Below, piece after piece: positions 1 to 12,864 of a DNA stretch of 64,000 nt (the first letter of the stretch is position 1; every line of letters starts with the position of its first letter). Position numbers and translations under genes: made by a program. Below the pieces are notes generated by a model that searched no databases, was not told where the DNA came from, and was given only the letters and a program-made list of their open reading frames with translations. The DNA comes from Scenedesmus sp. ARA3 (taxonomy: Eukaryota; Chlorophyta; Chlorophyceae; Sphaeropleales; Scenedesmaceae), in NCBI GenBank assembly GCA_004335835.1, contig RWJK01001438.1:1-64000 (forward strand). Direction: 5' to 3'.

Positions 1-522
1 TTTCGTAGCGGGTGTTAAATGGGGCCAGCTTGACAAACCTGCAGCAGGGTGACATTATGAGGTCAAGCAGCAGCAGCAGCAGCAGCAGGTGCTGATGGTT
101 GGCAGCAGCAGAATTGCAAGAAAGCACGACAGGAGATGCAGCAAAAAGTGCCTGCCACCCCAGCTTGCAGAAGCAAGCAGCTCAGCTAAGCCATGTGTCA
201 ATGAGCCCCGCCGCCAAGCAACAACTCTACACCCGTAAACATGACAAACAGCAACATCTAAGCCAGCTTGAAGGACAGCTGCTCAAATCCAAACTGCAGC
301 CCAGCATAAGAAAGCCGCAAAGCCTACACACCTGCAGTCGCCCAGCAGTGCCGGCTGCCGCGGTGTGCCCAAGTGCAAGCAGCAGCTGTGGCAGGACACC
401 ACCAGCACCTGCCCCGCAGCAGCAGTCAGCTGCAGCCGCTCGCAGCTGTCTACGCGCAGCAGCGTGCCCACAGCGCCGATGCACACAGTGCAGTCCATGC
501 AGTTAGTAATGCGGGCAAGCCT

Positions 523-564
<42 letters not shown>

Positions 565-3500
565 CCAGAGTAAGGTTGCTGGTGACGCCTGCACAGGAAC
601 CGTGCTTGGCAGCTAAGCACAGCACAATGCAACGACACTGCTATGCATGCTGGCAGGGAAAGTCCTCTGCTGGTGCTGTCCTGCAAGTACTGTCCTGCAA
701 ACGCTGCCCAAGCGGGTTCCTGCAAGCCAGCCCCTAGGCGCCACTAATGACGCGCACTGGCCAACACTGCTCCTCAAACTCAGAATGTTCAGGCATCCGG
801 GCACTCAACGGCAAAAGACGACCACAACACAACACGACAATGGATAGTGCAACACTGCAACACTGCAACACTCCTTGCCGCACTCACCGTACTGGTGCCA
901 GCACGTAGATGTGGCACTCGATGCAGTTGTCGATTGTTATCTCGTCGCCGACATCACCAGGGCCCTGCACCACTGTGCCTCGATACACGCCACTCACACG
1001 CCGCTCCCCTACGCTGCCTGCTGCAACGGCCACTAGCCCCCTGCTGCTGCTGCTGCTGGTGTTGATAGGGTTCAGCCGAATGCTGCTAAGCCCTAGGCCG
1101 GTGCCAGCAGCACCGCCTGCTGCTGCTGCTGCCGGGCCTGGCGGCGTGATGGGGCTAGCTCCTGCTACTGCTGCATTGCCCTGCAAGCCATTCATGCCAG
1201 CTGCACCAGCAGCACCAATCAGAGCACTCGGCGGCGGGGAGCTCAGCTGCCCCATTCCCCCAAGCATGGAACTACTGGGAGGTGAAGAAGCCATGCCTTG
1301 CCATGCTGCTGCTGCCGCTGCTGCATCACCTGCTGCTGCTGCTGCTGCGGGGGCTGGGGAGCCTTTCTCACTACCTGCTGGCTCAGCAGCACCACCACCA
1401 GCAGCAGCAGGGCTAGCAGCGGCTTCCCCAGCCGACGTTGCTGCTGCTGCTGCTGTTGGTGTGCTATGCTGCTGCCCTGCGAGTGGGCTGGCAAGCAGCG
1501 CAGCGACGCCGGCAGCCGCCGCCTTCTGCTGCTGCTGTTGCTGCTGCTCCTGAACCCAGTTTGCATTCATCCATGACAGCAGCTCCTCCATTAGGCAACT
1601 GGAGCTGCTGGCATAGCCAGGCACACAGCTGCTCAGGCGCTTGCTGCTGATGCCGCTGCTGCCAGCCGCATCACCTTCTGCCTCTGCCGATGGTATGCTG
1701 CTGGAATCTATCTGCATGCCTGAGCCATCTGCTGCAGGATCTGCTGCTGCTGCTGCTGCTGCTGAGCTGCTGCCAGCAGCCGGCACGACCTCAAGCAAGA
1801 ACCCTAGCCGGTCAAACTCAGCAGCACTAAGTGTAACAGGCGGCACTGCACTGCCTGACCTCACAAGCGACGCAAAGCCGCCGCCGCCGCTGCTGCTGCG
1901 AGCTGCTGCTGCTGGATCTGCCGGCTGCTGCTGCCTGCTTTCCTGCAAGAAGCCTGGCAGCGGCTGCTGCTGGCTGCTGGCGCCATCATCAGTGGCCTGA
2001 CGTGGCGGCGATGACTGCATTGACTCCTCGGGCGCTTCACTAGCTGCTGCTGCTGCTGCTGCTGCACCTGCTGCTGCATCATCGTCCGCAGGGAGCATCT
2101 CGCTATCACCAGCTGCTGCTGCTGCGGCTGGTTCCTGCTGCTGCTGCAGCTGCGCCTGCTGCTGCGGCTGCTGCAGCTGCAGCTGCACCGCCTTGTGCTG
2201 CTGGATGGTGGCGGTGCGCTGCTGCTGCCAGGCCTCTGCCGCGCTGCTGTCATTCATCACAAGCTCAAGCAGCACCCGCTGGTGCTTCTGCAGGAACTCT
2301 GAGTAGCCCCTGCAGTAGGCCTGCTGCTGCCGCTGCTGCTGCTGGATCTGGCTCTTGACCAGCATGCGGGAGTTGCCGCCGCCAGGCGAGCCTGCGGGAT
2401 GATGGAAGAGCGCCACGTGCAGCGCAGAAATAGTTGCACAGGAGCTCAGCTCATATCAGAACAAGGATGTGATGCTCCGCTAGTGTGCTGTTATCAGTAG
2501 GCACGCTGCAGCAGCATCGCAGCCTGGATGCTGCTCTTGCAGCAATCGGGCAGCACACGTGCTTGCAGGACATGTACAACAGGTTGTGCCATGTTAAGTA
2601 GAAGGATGCAGCGGGGTGGTCGGATGTGTGCATGCTGCAGGTGCATGTGCAGTGGAACAAACACAGGCGCAGCATAGGGTTGAAGAGGGAGAATCGAGGG
2701 TCAAGGGGCGGAGGAAAAGCTGCAGATGAGGCGAGCTGCATGTGTGTGCCTGGCGATGCACGCCCTGTCATGCCGATACAGGAGCGTTGGAGTTTGATGA
2801 GCACATCCATTGACGCGTAATGCATACAGGCACACAACTAGTGTCATGCAAGCAACCACGCGCCATGCATACAGGCACCCAGTCAGTGTCATGCACGCAT
2901 TGTCAGGCTGCGCGTTCAGGCACGTGGCTGGGTCCTGCAAGCATTCATAAGCCATGCATGCATAAGGACATACGGCCAGTGTCCTGCAGGCATTCACAGG
3001 CCATGATTTCAATAGCAAAAACAGATACATGACCAGGGCCCTACAAGCCCAAGCGCTTTGTATTCAGACACGCGAAATCCTGCAAGCACTGGTTGCGCAC
3101 TGTGACGCAGCGAGCAGCAACATCACAGGCAATAGGACATGCACGTGCTGCTCATCCTGCGCGTGCAGCAGCTCACTACACACATGCACACTGCAGAGCA
3201 CATCTAAAAGACCCCAACTGTATACCTGGCTGCACTGCTCTGCCGCCTGCTTTGAAGGCATCCTGCTGCTGCGCTGCGCTGCTGCCGTTGGGATCAGGCC
3301 AGTGATCCTGCGTCTCGTGCTTCTGCGCTTCGCGGTTGTACAGCTGAGCCATCAGAAACAGCGAGAGGTCAAAGATGCTCGCGCCTCCCTCCTCAGCAGT
3401 CCTGCCTGCTGATTCTGCTGCTGCTGCGCCAGCTTTGCCTCCCACCGCAGCGAGCGTGTACAGCAGCAGCTGGCACTGCTCTGCAGGTATCTCCAGTGCA

Positions 3501-3853
3501 GCAGCTGCTGCTGAAGCAGATACATACTCTGCAAGTTAACGCACGCAGTAGCCGAGTCAGGAGTGGTCAGCTGGTGCTCTACATGATGTGCAGTGTACAG
3601 CAGGGGCAGTAGCTGCTGCTTGCAAACGTCTGCTGCCTGGACATTGCGTGCATCTGCCCGGCCTCAGCTTGCATGATCAACCCTCGTATCTATGTAACTC
3701 ACTGTTCCCATCGTTGCCCGTGGTGGCAACAGACGCCAGGCTGCGGTGCAGCGCCTGCACGGCCTGAACGGACTCAAGCTCTGGAGCCAGCACCTTCAAT
3801 AACCCAAAGCCGACAACCACGTCCCGTGGCTGCAGGTTGTACGTTTCACTCAT
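1..3853 (-). CDS. TBCCD1: TBCC domain-containing protein 1 (TBCCD1/ASQ2-like), 3' end beyond window
   Basis: Five phase-compatible exons: 3853-3703, 3528-3226, 2391-888, 520-332 and 38-<1; all introns are GT-AG. The C-terminal part is a C-CAP/TBCC beta-helix: IDNCIECHIYVLAPVR, then DCTVCIGAVGTLLRVDSCER, then the family hallmark LAPFNTRYE in the exon at the left edge. The N-terminal part also follows plant TBCCD1: GFGLLKVLAPELESVQAVQ, the IFDLSLFLMAQLY helix and SAAEFDRLGFLLEVV. TBCCD1 proteins act at basal bodies/centrosomes and the Golgi; the Chlamydomonas member ASQ2 affects centriole number and orientation. Odd: the middle exon (1504 nt) is swollen by poly-Ala, poly-Gln and poly-Ser. The start at 3853 is preferred; an in-frame ATG at 3880 is an alternative. 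The 834-nt intron 2 holds degenerate short repeats. Family call is firm; the last residues are outside the window. Confidence 0.88.
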
Positions 3854-6002
3854 GCTGGCGTGTGTTGATGCACTGTGCACGACGAGCTATGGAAGGTGCA
3901 TTTTCGAAGGCAGCAGCTGACGGCTTCAACAACTGGCAGCCGATGCGTTTATCGATCAGACGCTTTGAATACGTGTGCTCCCTATTGGCTGCCTGCAGCG
4001 GCCTGTCTAGCGTAAAGCAAGAAGGGAAGTGGCACTAGGCAGCACAACTCATGCTGACAAGCACGCAGTACAGGAACACCACAAAGTTGATTACAATATT
4101 TGAACCAACTATGTAAATAATGTAAGCTCAAGTTCATCAAACGCTGCTGCCAAACAGAACCATAAGGGCGTCACGCCATACCTGTCACATCGCCTGCTGC
4201 AATGTCCTGCTGTAAAGTCCACATCAGCTGTAATAGAATCAACACACCGTGAGTGCTCTTCTCACGTGATCACTGGCCAATGCCAGCAGTGACGATGGCA
4301 GGCCCATCAACAACAGGCCCTGCCAGGGCTGGCCCATGTACTGCTATGCCTACTAAGCAGTGCAACAGGCCGGCTAGGGTACAAGCATCACCAGCCAGCA
4401 CGTGCATACAAAATGCTTACAGAAGCAGGAATGCTGTGCCTACTTTGCACCGACAACATTCTCCTGCCAGCAAGCCCTGCAGAACAGCAAGAACTTCCTA
4501 GGAAAGTTCCCTAGCCGATATCTGGCGCCCCCGCCCTCAACTCATACGAAAACCAAAACCGCAGCTCGGCCAGTTGCCGTCATTGACACCTGTCAACACA
4601 AACTAAGAACAATGTCAGGACTCCATCTGAACACGTGGCTGCATTCTCCCAACTTGCAGGACAGCTACAATCTCATTATCTGCGGCAGCGCAGGTTGCCG
4701 CACACGCTCAATGGAATGCAATCAACTGGCATGCAACCAGACCCTCGCTGGCATGTCTGTATGTAACGCATGCGACCATACATATCAACGGCCGCAACAA
4801 CAGGACCACGCACATGTGCAGGGACAGCATACCTGACACAGACATGCATCTCAACTCCCTCTGCTTGCACAATCGTGGCACCACTATGTGAATCGCTCGC
4901 CAGTACGGGAAACCGGGTCCGTAGATAGTACAGCAGGCCGACGTCATAATATTTGAGTGTTATCTTTGCTGCAACAGCGGATACTGCAGCTTACACGGCT
5001 GCCAGCACACCATGAGCAGCTCGCATGCTGTCCTGTACACACTGCTGCTGCTTCCAGTCAGCACAGTACGACTGCTCCGTGCAGACAACGCCCCTGACAC
5101 ACAGACCAGTACTGCTGCATACGACTGCTGTCAACTACCAGCCATGCCAACAAGATGCTAACTGTTATTGTCACGTGCTAGCATCACACACTCCATTGCC
5201 AGCGTCGAAGCACAGACACAAGCTCGTGTCGTTAAGCAGAAAGCGCCCCAGCACTCCCACAGCGCGCAGCAGCGCGCCGAACCACTGCTGCCTCTTCAGA
5301 CATGCACCGCGCTGATAGATGTGCACACAACTGCTGTGCCACGCTGTCGGTGCTGCATCCCAAGCTCTCCTCACCACTGCTCCGCTACCTATTCAGACAC
5401 CAGCAGCCCCCACCCCTGCGCTGCTCGCGCACAAAATCAAGTGACGCTGATCTGACCATAAAACTGCAGTGCAGCCAGGTGCAGCTGACTATACAAGTAT
5501 GCTGTAGAAGCTGCTGCTGCACACAATGCAAAGCTGACGTGCAGCTGTGCTGCTGGTACACGCCTTGAGACGCACAATTGCGAGAAGCAGGGAATACAAA
5601 TAGCAGCACAGGCCAAGCACAGCACAGGCGTCGCAAAGCTGCCTCGGAAACTCAGCACAGCAGGTGCACAGACATACAAGTGATGGCCCGGTTTTTGTAC
5701 AACCCTACATTTGCCCATTTGACATCACCCCATTGACACACCAGCGCACGCAAGCGCACGCAACACGCGCGCGTTTGCAGGAGGATCGAGGTGTGCACAA
5801 ACTATCACCAGACTGCTGGCCGCACGCTCATGCTGCCTGTCTGGCATAATGAAACAAGTAGCTTTCCTGCTGACACCAGCGCAGCATTCTAGCTGACCAT
5901 GCAGCGCACAGCGTGCAGCAGCTGCCAGCAACACTGCAGCAGCAGCAGCAGCTGCTGCTGCTGTCCATCTGCTGCATGCCTAGCAGGAGTGCTGTAGCCC
6001 GC
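3854..6002. other. Intergenic region without a recognised gene
   Basis: About 2.1 kb between the TBCCD1 start and the DUF4286 gene. Six-frame reading gives only short, low-complexity Cys/His/Ser-rich stretches without family motifs or convincing splice-linked exons. It probably holds the TBCCD1 promoter and the 3' untranslated region of the gene at 6003-6422. A short CAG/CTG stretch lies near 5937-5965. Confidence 0.5.
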
Positions 6003-6422
6003 TCATGCCTCGATCGCCATGCTCTCACCGCCAGCCTCGATGACAGAATCAATCACGAGGATGCGCCGCTGCACCTCAAAGCGTCCTGCCCACTTCTCCA
6101 GCATGTCCCTGCGCAGCCTGTCTCCTGCCTTATCGAAGTACTCCTGCAGCCTGAAGCGGCTGCGTGCCCTGTACCTGGCGCACAAATGGTACCGGTCCCC
6201 GTCGTGTTGGCCTTCATGCTCAGCGATGCACAGAGTGGCCCTGTCGAACAGCTTGCCCCCGTCCAACTCCACAATCTCTCGCATGTGCTGACGCAGGTAG
6301 GCTGCAAACTCCGGCACAACGCTCTGGTCTACGCTAAAGTTGCACTCGTAAATCACGCGTCGATCCACAGCGGGGTCATGAGGCTGGATGACCTTGACGT
6401 TTGAGCTCTGTGGGTCTGCCAT
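6003..6422 (-). CDS. DUF4286-family small protein, single exon
   Basis: An uninterrupted 139-residue reading frame with ordinary, non-repetitive composition, unlike the surrounding CAG-rich shadows. After a short N-terminal tail the pattern VIYECNFSVDQSVVPEF, an EIVELDGG segment, an acidic mid section and a C-terminal basic helix ending in RRILVIDSV match the ferredoxin-like layout of DUF4286 proteins, which are mostly bacterial and short. The function of that family is unknown to me. The start is the first ATG after an upstream stop and puts the conserved strand about 20 residues in. It is intronless, in contrast to most neighbours, which is compatible with retroposition or transfer from bacteria, but codon use is not obviously foreign. 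Coding status is likely; the family call rests on pattern memory. Confidence 0.72.
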   Translation of the reverse strand: MADPQSSNVKVIQPHDPAVDRRVIYECNFSVDQSVVPEFAAYLRQHMREIVELDGGKLFDRATLCIAEHEGQHDGDRYHLCARYRARSRFRLQEYFDKAGDRLRRDMLEKWAGRFEVQRRILVIDSVIEAGGESMAIEA

Positions 6423-7748
6423 GCTGGGCTGCAGAGTGCGCGAACAGTCAACAGCAAGGACTCAATCGACCAAAGAGAGGCTGTATGCGGCGTGGCTGGC
6501 CTGCGCTGCTAAGTTACTCTGCTGCACTGGCTGTACAGCATGATAGTAGGGTTTGGGGGGGTACTGATCACCACCATGTCACTCAACAAGGGTTTGGCTA
6601 TCGCGCTGCAGGGATGCAATGTTTGTAGTGTAGCACCAATTGATTGTAGCAGTTTGTTGACCGTCTTTGGAGGCCTGTTCTTGCATGCACGGGCGCCAAC
6701 GCGCTGCTAAAATCAAAATCTGTGTTTTGAATTTGAACCCTCAGGCTGCCAGCCAGCCAGTGGTTTGAGCTGGCAGCTCGACAGACACATGCCTGCACTT
6801 GGCTGTGCAGAGCTGACCAGCATCCGCACTGACCAGCCAATCGCTGTTGTACTAGAATGCTGCCAACCGTAGTGACTACTATGTTGCTATCCGACAAAAT
6901 GGGCCATCCTCGGCTGTCCATTGCCGGCTCAAATACCACACATATCACACCTTGTTTAAAGCACCAAAGCGTATGCTGGGACAACCAACTTGGCTTGAAT
7001 CAAGTTCACGCCCATTTCAGCAGCTGACCCTGGGGAAGCAGCTTGTAAAGCTGTCGCCAGGAGCTCAGGTCGCACTGCTGTTTGCTTGAAGCATACACAT
7101 AAATGGACCATCAGCATCCTGCCTACACAAACAGTGGCATGGTGATGCAGTCTATTGCGGGCACACATCAGCCCAAGTGCAATGCATGCACAACTCAAGA
7201 ATTGCTGTAACCTATGCTTTGATTGATTTGAAATCACCCAAGGTGTTGCAACACACATCAACGCAGGTCAATGCGACCCCACGTGTGCACATGCTGGTGC
7301 GGTATGCACAGATGCTTGCACAAGGACATGCCTTGTAATTGCAGGATACAAGTGGCATCAGAGCAGTGCTACATTCCACAAGTAACACTTGCTGGTGCAG
7401 TTTTCACCAGGGCTGCAGCCAAGCACAACACAACTGCACAAAACTTGGCAAACAAGTCAATAGAATGGCAACTCCATTGGCACCGCAGCAGTCAAGTGCA
7501 CGAGCAGCCTTGTGACTTTTCTCTTCATACAAGATAATGCCGCATAAAGTTTGTTGACCTGGTGTCACTGGTCAACACCTTTCAAGCATTGCGAAGCTGC
7601 TGCAATGAGAGAGGATGGCTACATGTGGGTCTTGGCACCATCTTAGATGGTATGAGCCACAACAGGTTGAACACAAGGTCTGCAGTGCAGCGCATGCTTG
7701 CCATACTGCCAACCCTGCAGTAAGCTATAAACTCTGGCACAGCTGTGG
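6423..7748. other. Intergenic region with a degenerate dispersed-repeat copy
   Basis: No reading frame here shows a recognisable domain or supported splice junctions. Composition is AT-richer than in the genes. Positions 7605-7654 form one member of a dispersed repeat whose partner is at 42234-42283 (about 40 of 50 positions identical by eye). The stretch should contain the promoter of the gene ending at 6422 and the 3' UTR of the metalloprotease. Confidence 0.45.
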
Positions 7749-10700
7749 TTAGGGGCTGGCTCTTTGATCTGATCCAGCATCCACCCCGCGTGGCTGCTTG
7801 CTCATCACATACAGCGACGTGCACACAACCACCATGTCACTCCTAATCATTACACTGGTCACATTCTTGCCCCTGCTGACTGTGACAGGTATCAAGCCCG
7901 CCCTGGTGCCGTTGGTATTTTGGTAGCAATCCCATCTGCGAAACTCCAGACCAGCTGGCGGCACCTGCTGCAAGGTGTACAGCCCCTGGGGTACAGCGCC
8001 CTCTAAACCCTTGCAGCTGCCACCTTTCGGGTTTAGCAGGCTCACTCCATTGAAACCTAGCCGGGGTGCAGAGGGCTTGCGGCAGCGCAGCTTAGTGCTG
8101 TTTGCGGTGAGGTTGGCTGACGCAGCATCTGCTGGGTATACAGCCGGCAGGTGTGCAAGCAATGCAAGCTGCGTGGAGCTACCTGGCAGCTGAGGGCTTG
8201 GGCTAGGGCTGGGACTGGGTGATGGTGATGATGATGGGCTAGGGCTGGGGCTTGGGTTGGGGGATGGGCTTGGTGACTCATCAGGTGATGGTGACGGATC
8301 AGGTGATGGTGATGGGTCGGGGCTGGGGCAGAAGGCAGCAGAAATGAGTAGCTGTCAGAAGCGGCAACAACTGCAGTGGCATGGCTGCAGGTCTTGAACA
8401 TTGCTGCGCGCTAACTTTGACAGTGTCACATATCTGTGTCACATGTTTTTAATTGCTAGAAGGCAAGACACACATCTGCTGCTGCAGCGGCTGATGATGC
8501 AACATGATTGGAAGGCAGCCCATTCACACACACTCACTGAGCCTCCTGAGAAACCATTTGTACACTGTCCGACCAGAGTGAAGAGGGCTGCTGCCGTCTG
8601 CTGCATACATTGCCACAGCTGTGACAACAGCAAGCAATGCTGACATGGCGGCCTGCTCTGAACTTTCTGCGTGCCCAATCTGTCATGGTGTATAGCATGT
8701 CTTGAACTGATCAAAACCACAAAAAGCATGATGCTGCAGCTGATAGCTATGAGCAATGACAACAACCCACTTAACCTGCAGCAGACCATCCTACCTGGGC
8801 GAAGGAGAGCTGCCGCCATCTGCTGCATACACCGCCACACACGTGACAGCAGAGCCGGCGCGTAGCGTCACTGCCACCTGAATGGCCGGCCCTGCTGGGA
8901 AGCCCCTGGCGATCGAATAACAGTCCCAGTGCTTAAACACCAACCCATCCGGCGTCACTTGCAGCAGCTTGTACGTGCCGGCCGGCACCTCTCCATTGCG
9001 GTTACACCGCCCAGGTCCAGGATCCATGATTGTCACACCATCCATGTCTAGCTGCGGTAGAATTGATATGCTGCAGGCAACAGTGCCTTCTTCACTGACG
9101 GCAGTCAAGTTGCCTGACAGGCCTGGAAAGAATCCTGCAGGTAGGCTGATGATAAGTGCCAGAGTAGGCGAGGCAGCTGGTGACGGACTAGGGGAAGGGC
9201 TGGGTGCTGGTTCAGGGCTGCTGCTAGGAGAGGGGCTTGGTGACTGGCCCTTGCGCGTCCGGTATGCTGCTATTTTGCAGGCTGTTTCGCGAATGCCGCG
9301 TGCGCAATCGCCCTGGGAAGGGTCGCCGCTAGGGATGCCACTGCCTGGGCGGGACTCGACAGAGGGGTTGGAAAAAAGGCCGACCTCGTTTCTGGTGCGG
9401 CTGTCACCGACGCAGCGGTACGACATGATGGTTTTGAAGGCCTGGGGTTTTGGATATGTAACAACAAAATGACAAGGTTGCAGGTAGTGAGGCGGCAGCA
9501 GACAGGTGCTTATGTGAGTGCGGGGCAAGAGCAGCAGGCAGCGCGGGCTGGCAGTGTGGGAGTGTGCCTGCAGCCAAGTTGTTGCTATGCTGTGAACGCG
9601 ACCAAGCGATGTGCAGAAGCAGGCTTAGATGGACTGTACCGTAACAGAACAAGTGCATGATGTGCTCACCGTATCACCAGATGTACATCTGCAGCACACA
9701 GCAACAGAGAGCAGTGGGCGTCAGTGGCAGTTGCGTCAAACTGGCACACTGCGTGCTACAGCCACCACGGCATGCCACTGCGTGTGCAGGGGTGCAGCCT
9801 GCCACCATGTGCCTCAAGTGCAGAGCACGCATGTACACGCATTTGGGGTGCACCACAGCAGGAGGCTTCGCAAATCTTGGCATGCGGGGCTGGACGTGTG
9901 TGTTTGCAGCAGGCCGCGGCAACACCAAGTGGCACAGGCATTGTGTTCAGATTCATTCTCTGCACATAGATTACACATGCAATCAGCAGCTGCTGCCCTC
10001 ACCTTCTCCAGCCCCATGCGTAGGGCCCTGCCATGTAGCGCGCATACACCGCTGCGTCAGCGTCATTGTAGTTGTGGTGGCAGCCTGCAACGAGCATGCG
10101 GAGTGAAAAGGAATAGAAACATTTAGGTGTGAAAGGTTTGTAATGCACAAAGTCACAACCACTGTTGCCCCACAGGTGTGCATTTGAATCAAACTGCAGC
10201 CTGCACTTGAGCAAGGTGCAGTGGAAGTGACCGCTGCTGAAGCATAACATCAAAAGCTGATGCCTGAACAGCTGGATGTTTGCTGCTCACCTTGGTTGTG
10301 GCCAATCTGAGGCGGCAATGGCAGCAGCAGGAGGGCAGCACGCAGCAGCAGCAGCAGCAGCAGCAGCAGCCGTCAGTTGATTTGGTAGCAGTAGCGATAC
10401 CCAAGACCCCTCTTACTATCCGTGCAGAGGTTGCCTTGAATAAGTCGACCGCCATGCAGCTTCCTTGTGCTGACGCGGCTTATGCCGTTCTTCAACCACT
10501 GACACATCCGTCACAACTGCAAGTCCTGACATCCTGTCGCCTTGCTAAACGCTCCGCAATCAAGGAGTGCTCAGCTAACAAGCTGCTGGCATGGCAGCTA
10601 CAGCAGCAGCAGTGCAGCTCACCTCATGCGCCAGGGTGTACCCTGGGTAGCAGCCCCCAGCAATGACAGACACAGCGAAGCGCTGGCCGCCTCCAACATA

Positions 10701-10882
10701 GCCCCTGCCGCACTCCTTGATCTGTGACTGGTGCAGGCCTGTGAACACACTGACCAGGTCAGCCCCAACCTGAAACAGCAGCAGCAGCAGCAGCAGCAAG
10801 TTGATATGTGACTGGTGCAGGCCAGTGAACACGCGGACCAGGTCAGCCCCAACCTGCAGCAACAGAAGCAGCAGCAGCAGCA

Positions 10883-10916
<34 letters not shown>

Positions 10917-12811
10917 GTTGATCTGTGACTGGTGCAGGCCAGTGAACACACTGACCAGGTCAGCCCCAACCTACAACAGCAGCAGCAGCAGCAGCAGCAG
11001 CAGTTGCATATTGCATGCGGCTGTGACTGGTGCAGGCCAGTGAACACGCTGACCAGGTCAGCCCGAACCTGCAGCAGCAGCAGCAGCAGCAGCAGTTGCA
11101 CATTGCATGCAGCTGTTTGCATCCTTGTGTCGGCAGGGAACTGCAACAGTTATGGCATCGTCACGCAAGCTGATGAGACTGTACTGACATAGGCCAAGGA
11201 ACTTACTTGTGCCTGCCGGGAAGACTGCTGCTTATGCTGCGCGATGAATCTGGCGAGCAGCAATGGCTTAATACTGCCTGCAGTGCTGCCACAATGCATG
11301 CATGCCAATGAAGCACAAGTACGTCATTTTGCCTGCAGTGCTGGCGCAATGCATGCATGCCGGTTCACACATTATCCAAAATTTGCAGTGCTAGCTGGCC
11401 AGGCGGCGGCAGCAGCCTCTGCTTGCTGTTGTGTGTCATGGCGTGGCACCTACCTCATTTCGCCAGAGCTGCACGAGTGGATTCGAAGTCAGCATCGCCA
11501 GCATCTCGGTGCTGTTGCTGCTCTCAGCGAAATCAAACTGCCGGCGATGGTGGCGTTGACAATGGGTGTGCATGCAGCGGACACAGCACCAACCATGACG
11601 GTGAGTGGACTGCTTGATGATAGAAACGCAGTTCAAAAAGCAGCATGCTCATACTGCCGCTGCCTGCACACAGTTTTGCAGCGCCAGTTTCCTGCAGGTG
11701 GTAGCAAGAAGCATGCATCACCATCAATGCAACATGCTGTGTGCATGCATGCTGCAGGCAGCAATGTGAAACCCTGTGCATCACATCCAAACATCCCAAC
11801 AACAGCTAGGTGGCTGCGGCTGGGGACTTACCTGCCGCACTGCCATCAAGCTCAGTGTGATAGGTATCATTGAGTCCGCATACGCCTTGTTTGCCATTTC
11901 TACACTTATCCGCGCTGCCGCTTCCACACTGCTGACAGCGCCGCCAATCATCGCAAGCGCTGCAGGAGTGTACAGCACCAGAAGATCATGTGCCACGCTT
12001 TCATTTGCCTGCTGGCATTGCAGCGTCTCGCCTGCTTGCTGCTCTGCTGCTGGCGCTACAAGGGCCGTTGAATGACCTGCAGTGCTGCCTGCAGCTAGGG
12101 GTGGCACTGCTGCCTTTCTGGGAGCACTTGGCTCCTCATATTCTACCGCCATGGTAGGAATGGCTAGAAGAGATGCAGAAGCGCCTGCAGCAGCTGCATC
12201 TTGTGGAACGGGTGTAATCTGCAGAGCAACCACGGCAGAACAGGCAGCAGAATGGCAGGTCGCAACAGGCAGAGGCGGCACCGCTGCCGAGCTGACCCCT
12301 GCGGGGACATTTCCTGGCCCGTGCTGCTTTCATCCAACCATGTAACCACAATTGCAACCACAAACTGGTTGTATGCACAGCACTGAGGAGTTTGCTGCGG
12401 GTAGAGGCACCCTCAGCAGTAGTGCTGCCCTCAACCTGCACAGCCAGGACCCTGATGTAATCACCCTTTCTCGCAGCAGGACTGGCAACTGCTGTCAGAG
12501 TTACTACTGCAGATGTAGCGTGAGCTGTTCTGCACGCACCCACTGCCCATGCTGCTGTCACTCGGTTGGTGCTGCCGCTCCAGCAACTTGCACCACTGCC
12601 TCAATTGCACTGCATTCTTTTGCAACACCTACAGCAGCAAGCACACCCTTCCAGCAAATGCATTCCTAGCTCACCATGAAAGCACGGAAGCGCTGTTCTT
12701 CACCATCCCAGTAGCGCACATTGCCATGCACAGCACCACCGGGCCGCAGCTGCAACAGCACTATGCTGCTGAGGCCACCTGGCAGGCCTGCTACCTCGCC
12801 GACCCAGGTGG

Positions 12812-12864
<53 letters not shown>

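Noticed and set aside
909..1553. Long plus-strand frame opposite the TBCCD1 middle exon
   Set aside because: It consists of the antisense of CAG/GCA tracts, has no motif, and the minus strand carries the family-specific sequence.
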